Assembly: GCA_024636315.1 (NCBI GenBank) | Contig: JAGXHJ010000060.1 | Coordinates: 1-32,923 of the forward strand | Direction of reading: 5' to 3' | Source of the DNA: Methylophaga sp. | Lineage (GTDB): Bacteria > Pseudomonadota > Gammaproteobacteria > Nitrosococcales > Methylophagaceae | DNA length: 32,923 nucleotides | Shown here: positions 1 through 7,381 of the stretch, one piece after another | How positions within the stretch are numbered: position 1 is the first letter of the stretch | Layout of the letters: each line of letters begins with the position of its first letter | Translations under genes and position numbers: made by a program | Notes under the pieces: model-generated | Told to the model about the DNA's origin: nothing | Database searches by the model: none | Seen by the model: only the letters and a program-made list of their open reading frames with translations

Positions 1-44
1 ACCTTGTCATCGACATCACAGAATACTTCAGTTAACTTGTTCAT
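1..44 (-). CDS. IS982-like transposase, N-terminal fragment (runs off window)
   Basis: Reading leftwards from an ATG at 44, the visible residues are MNKLTEVFCDVDDKV. This resembles the start of IS982-family transposases, which typically begin with an M-N-x-L-x-E-x-F-C-D-x-D-D-F-C pattern. Here the usual Phe-Cys after Asp-Asp is absent and Lys-Val follows directly, so the copy may be a variant or have lost two codons. The rest of the gene lies outside the window, so intactness cannot be judged. An AAAGGA Shine-Dalgarno-like sequence (complement of 55-60) precedes the start, and a perfect inverted repeat abuts the ATG (see the hairpin at 45-104). The outer end of the element is not certain; a low-confidence candidate lies near 125-140, where AACC and GGTT flank a short core. 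The family assignment rests on about 14 residues. Confidence 0.45.
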   Translation of the reverse strand, partial: MNKLTEVFCDVDDK

Positions 45-104
45 AAGCCTGTTTTCCTTTGGTCAAAATCTTTGTGGTAAAAGATCTGATCGGTAAACAG
101 GCTT
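45..104 (-). repeat. 10-bp perfect inverted repeat in the transposase leader
   Basis: AAGCCTGTTT at 45-54 and AAACAGGCTT at 95-104 are exact reverse complements separated by 40 bases. Read on the minus strand, the downstream arm ends one base before the ATG of the transposase, and the AAAGGA ribosome-binding sequence lies immediately beside that arm. A folded transcript would place the initiation region against a stem. It does not look like a terminator, because no T-run follows in the direction of transcription. Confidence 0.6.
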
Positions 105-216
105 TTTAGTTCCCTTGGTTCTTAAACCGAGTTGAGGTTAGCTAATACTAGAATCAATATCTGCAGTTCAAGATTAGACCTTACTGACTATTATCACTCA
201 TTGGTGTATTACAGAC

Positions 217-249
217 ATAAAAAAAGGGCATCCTAATAAAGACGCCCTT
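217..249 (-). terminator. Intrinsic terminator of typA
   Basis: On the minus strand AAGGGCGTC (249-241) pairs with GATGCCCTT (232-224) with one G-T wobble around an 8-base loop, followed by a run of T (223-219). It lies 45 bases past the typA stop codon. Confidence 0.85.
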
Positions 250-293
250 CTCTTTTAATTTAGCTAAATTAAATATTATTAATTCAAGAAAGC

Positions 294-2129
294 TTATTTA
301 CCACGTGATGCACTTTTACGTTCATGTTCAAGTAATAATTTTTTACGAACACGAATTGATTTTGGCGTTACTTCTAACAATTCATCTTCACCGATAAATT
401 CTAAAGCTTGTTCCAAACTCATTTTAATAGGCGGTACTAAGTTGATTGCTTCATCGGTACCTGATGAACGTACGTTGGTTAGTTGTTTACCTTTTAAAGG
501 GTTAACAACTAAGTCATTATCGCGTGAGTGAATACCGATAACCATACCTTCATATACATCATCATTGTGACTGATAAACATACGACCACGTTCTTGTAAG
601 TTGAAGATTGAGAACGCTACCGCTTTACCCATACCATTAGCAACTAGCACACCATTTTGACGCTTACCAAAGTCACCCACTTTAAGGGGTGCATAATGAT
701 CAAATACACTGAAAATTAAGCCTGTGCCTTGAGTTGCCGTTAAGAATTCAGTACGGAAACCAATCAAGCCACGTGAAGGAATGATGAAGTCTAAACGTAC
801 GCGACCTTTACCATCTGGCACCATGTCAGTTAATTGAGCACCACGTTCACCCAATTTTTCCATAATTGAACCTTGATGCTCAGCTTCTACATCGGCAGTT
901 ACGGCTTCAAATGGTTCTTGTCTTTTGCCATCGATTTCACGGATGATTACTTCTGGACGTGATACGCCCATTTCGAAACCTTCACGACGCATGTTTTCAA
1001 TTAACACTGATAAGTGCAATTCACCACGACCTGATACGCGGAATTTATCTGGATCTGTTGGGATTTGTTCAACGCGTAAAGCCACGTTATGAATCAATTC
1101 ACGATCAAGACGTTCTTTAATTTGACGAGTTGTTACAAATTTACCTTCTTTACCCGCCATCGGTGAATTGTTTACTTGGAATGTCATCGTAACAGTTGGT
1201 TCGTCTACCGATAAAGGCGGCAAAGCTTCAACTTCAGATGGGTCACACAAAGTATCAGAGATATGAAGTGGGTCTACGCCAGTGAAGGCAATAATATCAC
1301 CCGCTTGAGCAAACGGTACTTCTTCACGTTGCAAGCCCATAAAGCCCATCACTGTTAAGATACGACCATTACGCGTTTTGCCTTCAACGTCGACAACAGT
1401 AACCTGAGTATTTGTTTTAACGGTACCACGTTCGATACGGCCTACACCGATAACGCCGACATAGCTGTTGTAATCTATCGATGAAACTTGCATACGGAAA
1501 GGTCCGTTGACATCAACATCTGGTGCTTTGACTTTATCAACAACCAATTGGAACAAAGGTTCCATATCGCCTTCACGCACGGTTTCTTCTAAACCAGCAA
1601 AACCATTCAAGCCCGAAGCGTAAATAACTTCAAAATCTAACTGTTCATCGGTGGCATCAAGATTAGCAAACAAATCAAATGTTTGATCTAAAACCCAAGC
1701 TGGACGAGCACTTGGCTTGTCGATTTTATTGATAACAACAATCGGTTTCAAACCTAAAGCTAAGGCTTTTTGAGTTACGAAACGAGTTTGCGGCATCGGA
1801 CCTTCAGATGAATCAACCAATAGCAACACTGAATCAACCATCGATAATACACGTTCTACTTCACCACCAAAATCGGCATGACCTGGTGTATCAACAATAT
1901 TAATGTGGTAGCCGTTCCAACGAATTGCCGTGTTTTTAGAAAGGATAGTAATACCACGTTCTTTTTCAAGATCGTTTGAATCCATCACACGTTCTTGTAA
2001 TTCTTCGTGGTCACTGAATGTGCCAGATTGGCGCAATAATTGATCAACCAAGGTTGTTTTACCGTGATCGACATGAGCGATGATAGCAATATTTCGCAAC
2101 TTGCTGATTTCTCTAAGATTAATTGTCAT
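294..2129 (-). CDS. typA: Ribosome-associated translational GTPase TypA/BipA
   Basis: A 611-residue cytoplasmic GTPase of the EF-G/LepA class that binds the 70S ribosome. In the family it supports ribosome assembly and growth under stress such as cold. The G-domain motifs are all present: P-loop AHVDHGKT at residues 18-25, ERGITI (switch I), DTPGHADF (switch II), NKID and a SGLNG G5 loop. These are followed by the beta-barrel domain, EF-G-like domains III and V and the BipA-specific C-terminal domain ending in basic residues. Length matches the family. It lies 70 bases downstream of suhB on the same strand and ends in a good intrinsic terminator at 217-249. No strong Shine-Dalgarno precedes the ATG, but the next residues match the usual start of the family. 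Confidence 0.97.
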   Translation of the reverse strand: MTINLREISKLRNIAIIAHVDHGKTTLVDQLLRQSGTFSDHEELQERVMDSNDLEKERGITILSKNTAIRWNGYHINIVDTPGHADFGGEVERVLSMVDSVLLLVDSSEGPMPQTRFVTQKALALGLKPIVVINKIDKPSARPAWVLDQTFDLFANLDATDEQLDFEVIYASGLNGFAGLEETVREGDMEPLFQLVVDKVKAPDVDVNGPFRMQVSSIDYNSYVGVIGVGRIERGTVKTNTQVTVVDVEGKTRNGRILTVMGFMGLQREEVPFAQAGDIIAFTGVDPLHISDTLCDPSEVEALPPLSVDEPTVTMTFQVNNSPMAGKEGKFVTTRQIKERLDRELIHNVALRVEQIPTDPDKFRVSGRGELHLSVLIENMRREGFEMGVSRPEVIIREIDGKRQEPFEAVTADVEAEHQGSIMEKLGERGAQLTDMVPDGKGRVRLDFIIPSRGLIGFRTEFLTATQGTGLIFSVFDHYAPLKVGDFGKRQNGVLVANGMGKAVAFSIFNLQERGRMFISHNDDVYEGMVIGIHSRDNDLVVNPLKGKQLTNVRSSGTDEAINLVPPIKMSLEQALEFIGEDELLEVTPKSIRVRKKLLLEHERKSASRGK

Positions 2130-2154
2130 ATATAGTTCTGCATATAAAAAAGGA

Positions 2155-2194
2155 ATGCTATTAGCATATAAATGTAAGAATATTTAAATACTCT
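2155..2194. repeat. Two AT-rich palindromes between suhB and typA
   Basis: ATGCTATTAGCAT (2155-2167) is a perfect 6+1+6 dyad, and 2177-2194 is a near-perfect 18-base palindrome with one mismatch pair, centred on TATTTAAATA. On the minus strand the first is followed by TTCC and a run of six T, so it could act as a weak terminator for suhB. The two could also be protein-binding sites ahead of typA. Confidence 0.5.
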
Positions 2195-2199
2195 AAGCG

Positions 2200-2997
2200 T
2201 TATTTTTTTAACTCTTCAGTTAAGTGTGGCGTAATACTATCTAAAATTTGTTGCTGAATCGCCAGATTGCCTACAACCAAATTACCTTGATTGAAATAAT
2301 TGTCACCACCGGCAAAATCAGTCACAACACCACCAGCTTCTTCAACGAGTAAGACGCCAGCAGCTAAATCCCATTTTTCCAAGCCAATTTCCCAATAACC
2401 ATCTAAGCGTCCTGCAGCAACATAGGCTAAATCTAAGGCAGCTGATCCTGCACGTCGCACATCGGCAACTTGCGGGAAAACTGCATTAAACGTCGCTAGA
2501 TACGGCGTTAAGTGCTGTGGATATTTAAAAGGAAAACCTGTTGCTATTAGTGTGCCTGCCAATTCTTTTTTCTTAGTCACACGCAAGCGGCGATCGTTAA
2601 GTTTTGCACCACCACCTCGGCTGGCAGAAAATAATTCATCACGCAATGGATCGTAAATAACTGCATGTTCAGTTTTACCACGTACCATCACTGCAATTGA
2701 CACGCAATAATGCGGAAAGCCATGTAAATAGTTAGTCGTACCGTCTAGTGGATCAATCACCCACATAACTTCATTATCGCCTTGTTTTCCAGACTCTTCA
2801 GCCAAAATGGCATGGTCAGGATAAGCTTTCTTAATGGCATTAATGATCTCTTGTTCAGCTAAACGATCAACGTCAGTAACAAAATCATTGCGACCTTTAG
2901 TCGTCACCTCAAGATGTTCAACATGTTGTAAAGAACGAACGATGATACTGCCCGCGCTACGGGCTGCCCGAATGGCAATATTCAGCATAGGATGCAT
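2200..2997 (-). CDS. suhB: Inositol-1-monophosphatase family protein SuhB
   Basis: A 265-residue member of the Mg-dependent inositol monophosphatase family. It hydrolyses sugar and inositol phosphates; in E. coli SuhB also acts as a Nus-factor partner in rRNA transcription antitermination. The metal site is visible: the AEES stretch around residues 66-69, the DPLDGTTN motif at 82-89 (aspartates 82 and 85 as ligands) and a WDLAAG motif at 209-214 supplying Asp210. The two N-terminal methionines (residues 1 and 4) leave the exact start open by nine bases. Neither has a strong ribosome-binding site; the only GGA lies inside a boxA-like sequence at 3007-3017. It is divergent from lpp and upstream of typA. 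The function call is firm; the antitermination role is by orthology. Confidence 0.95.
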   Translation of the reverse strand: MHPMLNIAIRAARSAGSIIVRSLQHVEHLEVTTKGRNDFVTDVDRLAEQEIINAIKKAYPDHAILAEESGKQGDNEVMWVIDPLDGTTNYLHGFPHYCVSIAVMVRGKTEHAVIYDPLRDELFSASRGGGAKLNDRRLRVTKKKELAGTLIATGFPFKYPQHLTPYLATFNAVFPQVADVRRAGSAALDLAYVAAGRLDGYWEIGLEKWDLAAGVLLVEEAGGVVTDFAGGDNYFNQGNLVVGNLAIQQQILDSITPHLTEELKK

Positions 2998-3006
2998 AGA
3001 CTAGTT

Positions 3007-3043
3007 TTTTCCAGAGCGAGTGAAACGGTTTTATCTACCGTTT
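3007..3043 (-). promoter_or_regulatory. suhB leader: boxA-like sequence plus hairpin
   Basis: On the minus strand the suhB leader contains GCTCTGGAAAA (3017-3007), which matches 9 of 11 positions of the rRNA boxA element GCTCTTTAAMA. Just upstream, AAACGGT and ACCGTTT (3043-3037 and 3029-3023) form a 7-bp perfect hairpin with a 7-base loop. The only Shine-Dalgarno-like GGA lies inside the boxA-like sequence. E. coli suhB is reported to be autoregulated by Nus factors through a boxA beside its Shine-Dalgarno, so the position is suggestive. Confidence 0.4.
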
Positions 3044-3083
3044 TCGTGACAAATATATTATCACGAGGTTATTAAAACAAACC

Positions 3084-3092
3084 ATTATAACA
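3084..3092 (-). promoter_or_regulatory. suhB promoter, extended -10
   Basis: The minus strand reads TGTTATAAT here: a consensus TATAAT (3089-3084) preceded by TG plus one base (3092-3090). No good -35 box is seen, as is common for extended -10 promoters. The start of transcription would lie near 3077, giving a leader of about 80 bases. Confidence 0.5.
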
Positions 3093-3161
3093 ATAAATCA
3101 CGATATTTATCAGCTTTAAGTTAAAGGACATTAGACAGCCAAAATAATACCTGCTAGCCTA

Positions 3162-3190
3162 TTGATGTATATTGTTCTTAGCAATATAGT
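3162..3190 (+). promoter_or_regulatory. lpp promoter
   Basis: TTGATG (3162-3167), a 17-base spacer and TATAGT (3185-3190) form a near-consensus sigma-70 promoter. The predicted start near 3197 gives a short leader of about 34 bases before the lpp ATG at 3231. Confidence 0.7.
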
Positions 3191-3230
3191 TGAACCACAA
3201 AAACTTATATTTTCCTTATGGAGACTCGTT

Positions 3231-3530
3231 ATGAAATCATTGACAAAATTAGGTGCTATCGTACTTCCTTTAGCGTTATTGACTGCGTGTGCAAATACTG
3301 CAGAAATGGATGCATTAAAATCATCTGTAAGCGCGGCACAATCTACTGCTGATTCAGCATTATTAGCAGCAAACAATGCTCAATCAACGGCTGATACAGC
3401 ACAACGTTCAGCTAGCGATGCAGAATTAGCAGCATTGAACGCTCAAAAATCAGCTGATTCAGCTCAAAGCTCAGTTGATGAATGTTGCGCAAAAATCGAT
3501 CGTATGTTCGAAAAAGCAATGAGCAAGTAA
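3231..3530 (+). CDS. lpp: Lpp/OprI-type outer-membrane alanine-zipper lipoprotein
   Basis: A 99-residue lipoprotein that anchors the outer membrane to peptidoglycan. The start MKSLTK follows GGAG (3220-3223) with good spacing; a longer reading frame upstream has no ribosome-binding site. A type II signal ends in LLTAC, giving a lipidated Cys. The mature chain is a run of heptads of the type AQSTADS, ALLAANN, AQSTADT, AQRSASD, AELAALN, AQKSADS, AQSSVDE, an alanine-zipper coiled coil expected to trimerise. The C-terminus ends in Met-Ser-Lys, and a terminal lysine is the residue that L,D-transpeptidases join to diaminopimelate. An unusual Cys-Cys pair sits between the zipper and the C-terminal tail. 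It has its own promoter and terminator, and the next gene is a convergent L,D-transpeptidase. Confidence 0.9.
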   Translation: MKSLTKLGAIVLPLALLTACANTAEMDALKSSVSAAQSTADSALLAANNAQSTADTAQRSASDAELAALNAQKSADSAQSSVDECCAKIDRMFEKAMSK

Positions 3531-3543
3531 GCTCTTCGCTAGG

Positions 3544-3572
3544 AAAAGCCGGGATTTATCCCGGCTTTTTTT
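3544..3572 (+). terminator. Intrinsic terminator of lpp
   Basis: AAAAGCCGGGA (3544-3554) and TCCCGGCTTTT (3559-3569) form an 11-bp perfect stem with a 4-base loop, running straight into a T-tract. On the minus strand the same stem is followed by only four T, so it may also help end the convergent ldt transcript. Confidence 0.92.
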
Positions 3573-3624
3573 GCCAAAAATAAACGCCTCAGGCACCGTC
3601 ATAACGCGCATTACTTGCGCAAGA

Positions 3625-4785
3625 TCACAATGCATCACTTGATATTTGCGCAGTCCATGCCAATATATCTGTAACCTGTTTTAGCGCAATCACCCGCTCA
3701 TTAGCTTGTTGCTGTGTATCGAAAGGTCCAAGAACAACTTCCCCTTCAGCGGCCCGTCTTAATGGCCAGAAAGAATCATTAACATTTAAGCGCATGGATG
3801 CTTCTGCTAATTTTCTCTTTGCATTTTGTGTCAGGCCAGTATGGACAAACCAAACGTCATTTACAATGGCTTCTTCAGGTTGATTAACACGTCTTGCCAT
3901 ACCGCTATGCAGTCTTACTATTCTTTCTGCAAACGGAAAATCAGCATCACTTAATAATGAATCCTGAGCTTTTAAGATAGCCGTTACCATAGATGTCATG
4001 TTGTTACCCTGGCGTTGGTCGAAATCTCTTTGCACATCATGCGCTTCCAGATAAAGCTCACCATCTAACAATCCAGCCTTATCTGGCTGATATATAATTT
4101 CCACGGGTGTGTTAACGGCAATAATCCCAAATAAATGTTCAATATCTTCTGGATACAACCGAATACAGCCATGACTAACTCGCATACCCACACCAAAAGG
4201 TTTATTAGTGCCATGTAACAAATAACCTGGCATTCCTAAACGCATCGCAAACGCACCCAATGGATTATTTGATCCTGCGGGCACAACATTCGGTAAGGGA
4301 TTACCCTTTGCAAGATGCTCTGCCTTTATTGATGCCGGAGGCGTCCATGACGGATCTTTTATTCTTTGAATAATCCGCGTTTTGCCAAGAGGCGTTGTCC
4401 AGCCTTCACGTCCGACACCGATCGGGTGGGTGATTACTTTTTGGCGTTCATTTTTATTAGGTTTTGTATAATAATATAGCCGCATTTCAGCCAAATTAAT
4501 CACAATACCTTCATGCGGTGCATCCGGTAAAATAAAACGATTGGGAACGACAACACGTTGATTATCACCAGGCAACCAAGGATCTAAACCCGGATTAGCA
4601 CTTACTATTTCGCTATACCCGACATCGAATGCGCGTCCGATATCTAACAAAGTATCTTCGAGATGGCTATATACAATGAGATTATGACCAACAACCCGAG
4701 TATTAGCGTCGTCCAACTCAAAGGTTGTTGCGTGTGCAGATGTAAATATCAGACCCATAATTAGGGTGACAGCGGTGTGTAACAT
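3625..4785 (-). CDS. Periplasmic L,D-transpeptidase (ErfK/YbiS/YcfS/YnhG type)
   Basis: A 386-residue exported enzyme of the YkuD family. Family members either attach Lpp-type lipoproteins to peptidoglycan or make 3-3 crosslinks. An N-terminal signal peptide with a probable cut near Ala19 is followed by a LysM-like segment (about 29-82, with SANPGLDPWLPG) and the catalytic domain (about 93-235). The catalytic motif is complete: HGTN at 191-194 and SHGCIRL at 204-210, with Cys207 as nucleophile. The last 70 residues, containing LGPFDTQQQAN, look SPOR-like and may bind denuded glycan; this part is inference. AGGA precedes the ATG by seven bases. The gene converges on lpp, which ends in the lysine such enzymes use, so Lpp attachment is the likeliest role. 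Confidence 0.9.
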   Translation of the reverse strand: MLHTAVTLIMGLIFTSAHATTFELDDANTRVVGHNLIVYSHLEDTLLDIGRAFDVGYSEIVSANPGLDPWLPGDNQRVVVPNRFILPDAPHEGIVINLAEMRLYYYTKPNKNERQKVITHPIGVGREGWTTPLGKTRIIQRIKDPSWTPPASIKAEHLAKGNPLPNVVPAGSNNPLGAFAMRLGMPGYLLHGTNKPFGVGMRVSHGCIRLYPEDIEHLFGIIAVNTPVEIIYQPDKAGLLDGELYLEAHDVQRDFDQRQGNNMTSMVTAILKAQDSLLSDADFPFAERIVRLHSGMARRVNQPEEAIVNDVWFVHTGLTQNAKRKLAEASMRLNVNDSFWPLRRAAEGEVVLGPFDTQQQANERVIALKQVTDILAWTAQISSDAL

Positions 4786-4820
4786 TTTTTTCCTGCTTAT
4801 GTATGATTTGTTAAGCCGCT

Positions 4821-4840
4821 AATTGTACATGATTACAATT
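4821..4840. repeat. 7-bp dyad in the ldt-bamD divergent region
   Basis: AATTGTA (4821-4827) and TACAATT (4834-4840) are perfect inverted repeats with a 6-base spacer, the geometry of an operator for a dimeric repressor. It lies 36 bases upstream of the ldt start, on the side from which ldt is transcribed. Confidence 0.45.
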
Positions 4841-4899
4841 TTTACACTTAACTCAAGATCGTTTTAAAAAATTCGTTTCAAAAAAAGGTTAAATCTGCT

Positions 4900-4928
4900 T
4901 TGCCAACAATCGTAAGCTAGCGTAATCT
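4900..4928 (+). promoter_or_regulatory. bamD promoter, predicting a leaderless transcript
   Basis: TTGCCA (4900-4905), a 17-base spacer and TAATCT (4923-4928) form a good sigma-70 promoter. The expected transcription start, about seven bases past the -10 box, falls on or next to the A of the bamD ATG (4935). There is no Shine-Dalgarno sequence in between. Confidence 0.5.
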
Positions 4929-4934
4929 ACGCAC

Positions 4935-5714
4935 ATGAAAAAATATTACATACCCCTCATTATTAGCCTAGTTTCTTCTTCTGGTTGCTCACTTTTTTCT
5001 AAAGATGAGGTCAAGACGGGTGAAAACTGGCCTGTAGAACGTGTTTATTCCGAAGCTAAAGCAGCCTTAGATGCCGGCGATTACCGTACTGCGCTACAAC
5101 ATTACGGTCAGCTTGAAGCTCGTTTTCCCTTCGGTGAATATGCGCAACAAGCACTATTAGAATCAGCTTATGCGCAATATAAAGATGATGACCCTGAAAC
5201 AGCCATAGCGACCATTGACCGTTTTATGCGAGTCTATCCATTAAATACTAATATGGATTATGCAATCTATCTTCGAGGTTTGACTAACTTCACTCGTGAT
5301 ATTGGCATTATGGAGAAATATATTCCACGTGATGAAACACAGCGTGATCCTGGCTCAGCGCTTCTTGCTCTTCAAGATTTCACGACACTAGTAAATCGTT
5401 ACCCAAATAGTAAATACAGTGAAGATGCCTCACAACGCATTGTATATTTACGCAACCGTTTAGCTCAACATGAAATCAATGTTGCGTACTATTATATGAA
5501 GCGTAGCGCTTATCTTGCCGCAGCTAATCGCGGTAAATATGTTATTGAAAATTATCCTCGTACTCCAGCAATGCCTGAAGCCTTGTTGGTTATGGCTAAA
5601 GCATACAAAATAATGGGTTTAGACACTTTATCTGAAGATGCCTTGCGCGTCTTAGAATTAAATTATCCTGGACATCCTAGTGTAGCAGAAGTAAGCCAAA
5701 CTTTAGCTCAATAA
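4935..5714 (+). CDS. bamD: Outer-membrane protein assembly factor BamD (ComL)
   Basis: A 259-residue lipoprotein of the beta-barrel assembly machine, which folds outer-membrane proteins with BamA on the periplasmic face of the outer membrane. A short type II signal ends in SSSGC, so Cys18 is lipidated. The mature part contains tetratricopeptide-like helices in five repeats, beginning with YSEAKAALDAGDYRTAL and AQQALLESAYAQY and continuing through NRYPNSKYSEDASQRI and ENYPRTPAMPEALLVMAKAY. Length is usual for the family. No Shine-Dalgarno is seen upstream; the start is fixed by the signal peptide, and a promoter at 4900-4928 would give an almost leaderless message. It converges on epmA with a 47-base gap and no clear terminator. 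Confidence 0.95.
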   Translation: MKKYYIPLIISLVSSSGCSLFSKDEVKTGENWPVERVYSEAKAALDAGDYRTALQHYGQLEARFPFGEYAQQALLESAYAQYKDDDPETAIATIDRFMRVYPLNTNMDYAIYLRGLTNFTRDIGIMEKYIPRDETQRDPGSALLALQDFTTLVNRYPNSKYSEDASQRIVYLRNRLAQHEINVAYYYMKRSAYLAAANRGKYVIENYPRTPAMPEALLVMAKAYKIMGLDTLSEDALRVLELNYPGHPSVAEVSQTLAQ

Positions 5715-5761
5715 CCGTTATAGTTAATTATAGTGACGCTAGCTTTGAGCTTATTTCTTTA

Positions 5762-6742
5762 TTAAGAATGGCTGAAAGTAAAACTCTGTACTGCTTGAAT
5801 ATCTTGTTTATTTAAGGCCAGCATTATAATTCGGTCAAAACCTAATGCGACACCTGAACATTCTGGCATGCCTGATTTCATGGCTGCCAGTAAATTATTA
5901 TCAATGGGCATTTCAACCATAGCTTGGTCTTGTCGCCGCTTATTATCTTCGGTGAAGCGACGTTGTAACTCATCGGCATCTAATAATTCGTTATATCCGT
6001 TCGCGATCTCGACACCCTTGATATAAAGTTCAAAACGATCTGCCACATCATTTCCAGCGTCATCTTTTTTTATTTTAGCTAATTGCGCTTGAGATGCAGG
6101 AAAGTCATAAATAAACACCGCTAAGTTCATTGCCGCTAATCGAGGCTCAATAATATGACTCAGCAATAACTCCAACCAACCATCACGATCAAGCTTTAAA
6201 TCAATAGGTAGGCCTGTAATCAACGCTAAAGCACACTGTTCTATTTGTTGGTCAGAACAGGTCAACACATTCAGTTTTGCATAAAATTCAAATACGCCGC
6301 GATAACTTAAACGCAAAATAGAGTTTAAGTGAAAAACTTGTTGCACTAGCGCGTTCACTTCATCCATTAGTTGAATCAGTGATAATTCAGGTCGATACCA
6401 CTCCAGCATGGTGAATTCAGGCGAATGAAGCCTACCCTGCTCCCCGTTACGAAACACGTGTGCTATTTGATAAATGGAACCTAGATTTACGGCGAGTAAA
6501 CGCTTCATCGCAAATTCTGGTGAGGTCTGTAGGTAATAGGCTTGCTTAGAGGATGAACCTAATGGCATGAAGTCTGTAGTAAAACTATCCATATAAGGTG
6601 CCGTAGGAGCCGCTAGCGATAAGATGGGCGTCTCAACCTCTAGTACGTCGCGCTCAGCAAAAAAACGGCGGACATCAGCCAAATACTGTGCCCGCCGTTT
6701 TATGGTTGCTATGTCAGCCGTAGGCTGCCAATTATATGCCAT
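5762..6742 (-). CDS. epmA: EF-P--(R)-beta-lysine ligase EpmA (PoxA/GenX)
   Basis: A 326-residue paralogue of the class II lysyl-tRNA synthetase catalytic domain, lacking the N-terminal anticodon-binding domain. It activates (R)-beta-lysine with ATP and transfers it to the conserved lysine of elongation factor P. Class II motifs are seen: motif 1 around ADVRRFFAERDVLEVETPIL, motif 2 in the FRNGEQGRLHSPEFTMLEWYR stretch and motif 3 as GVALGFDRIIMLAL near the C-terminus. Length equals E. coli EpmA. It starts 17 bases after the efp stop on the same strand, so efp-epmA form an operon, while epmB, which makes the beta-lysine, is transcribed divergently just beyond efp. Confidence 0.96.
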   Translation of the reverse strand: MAYNWQPTADIATIKRRAQYLADVRRFFAERDVLEVETPILSLAAPTAPYMDSFTTDFMPLGSSSKQAYYLQTSPEFAMKRLLAVNLGSIYQIAHVFRNGEQGRLHSPEFTMLEWYRPELSLIQLMDEVNALVQQVFHLNSILRLSYRGVFEFYAKLNVLTCSDQQIEQCALALITGLPIDLKLDRDGWLELLLSHIIEPRLAAMNLAVFIYDFPASQAQLAKIKKDDAGNDVADRFELYIKGVEIANGYNELLDADELQRRFTEDNKRRQDQAMVEMPIDNNLLAAMKSGMPECSGVALGFDRIIMLALNKQDIQAVQSFTFSHS

Positions 6743-6759
6743 ATTAGTAACTAATCGGC

Positions 6760-7329
6760 CTAGACTTTAGCTCGCTCAACATATTCACCGCTACGTGTAT
6801 CTACGCGTAATAATTCACCAATCTCGATGAATAGTGGTACGCGTACAACGGCACCCGTTTCTAATGTGGCAGGCTTACCGCCACCACCTGATGTATCACC
6901 TTTCAAACCAGGATCTGTTTCAGCCACAATTAGATTAACAAAGTTAGGTGCAGCAACGACCAATGGTGAACCATCCCACAGCGTTACTGTGTAAACATAC
7001 TGTTCTTTTAACCAGTTTTTACATTCAGCAATAGCATTTGCATCCGCAGCATATTGTTCAAAAGTAGTTGGGTCCATAAAATGCCAGAACTCGCCATCGG
7101 TATATGAATATTCCAATTCCATCTCAATCACATCGGCACCTTCGGCGCTTTCATTTGATTTAAATGTACGCTCATTCACGCGCCCTGTTTTCAGATTGCG
7201 GAATTTTACTCGGCTAAATGCTTGGCCTTTACCTGGTTTTACGAATTCATTTTCAAGGATATTGCATGGATCGCCATCCAACATGATTTTGAGTCCTGAT
7301 TTAAATTCGCTTGTACTAAAATTTGCCAT
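6760..7329 (-). CDS. efp: Translation elongation factor P
   Basis: A 189-residue factor that binds between the P and E sites of the ribosome and relieves stalling at polyproline stretches. The start at 7329 is chosen because it gives [12 protein letters not shown], the usual family N-terminus, and is preceded by AGAGG; a longer reading frame upstream overlaps epmB and is unsupported. Lys34 lies in the loop VKPGKGQA (residues 30-37) and is the modification site used by EpmA. Three barrel domains follow, ending in [10 protein letters not shown]. It is the first gene of an efp-epmA operon and lies only 52 bases from the divergent epmB. Confidence 0.97.
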   Translation of the reverse strand: MANFSTSEFKSGLKIMLDGDPCNILENEFVKPGKGQAFSRVKFRNLKTGRVNERTFKSNESAEGADVIEMELEYSYTDGEFWHFMDPTTFEQYAADANAIAECKNWLKEQYVYTVTLWDGSPLVVAAPNFVNLIVAETDPGLKGDTSGGGGKPATLETGAVVRVPLFIEIGELLRVDTRSGEYVERAKV

Positions 7330-7381
7330 GGCAACCTCTTTTAGGGGACGATCAACGTCTATAATAATTTTAAAGCCCTCT
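7330..7381. promoter_or_regulatory. 52-base divergent efp/epmB region
   Basis: This short gap must drive efp to the left and epmB to the right. A consensus TATAAT at 7360-7365 points towards epmB but has no clear -35 box. It leaves a leader of about 10 bases without a Shine-Dalgarno sequence. On the minus strand AGAGG serves efp. The efp promoter probably lies inside the epmB coding sequence. Confidence 0.35.

Noticed and set aside
3131-3376. 81-codon open frame on the minus strand over lpp
   Set aside because: It is antisense to the alanine-rich lpp repeats, which avoid stops on both strands; it has no ribosome-binding site and no recognisable domain.
3300-3500. Tandem DNA repeats or a CRISPR-like array in lpp
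   Set aside because: The repetition is at protein heptad level with varying codons; no exact direct repeats with spacers are seen.
7196-7381. N-terminal extension of epmB by 62 residues
   Set aside because: It runs antisense through efp; family length and alignment support the start at 7382.
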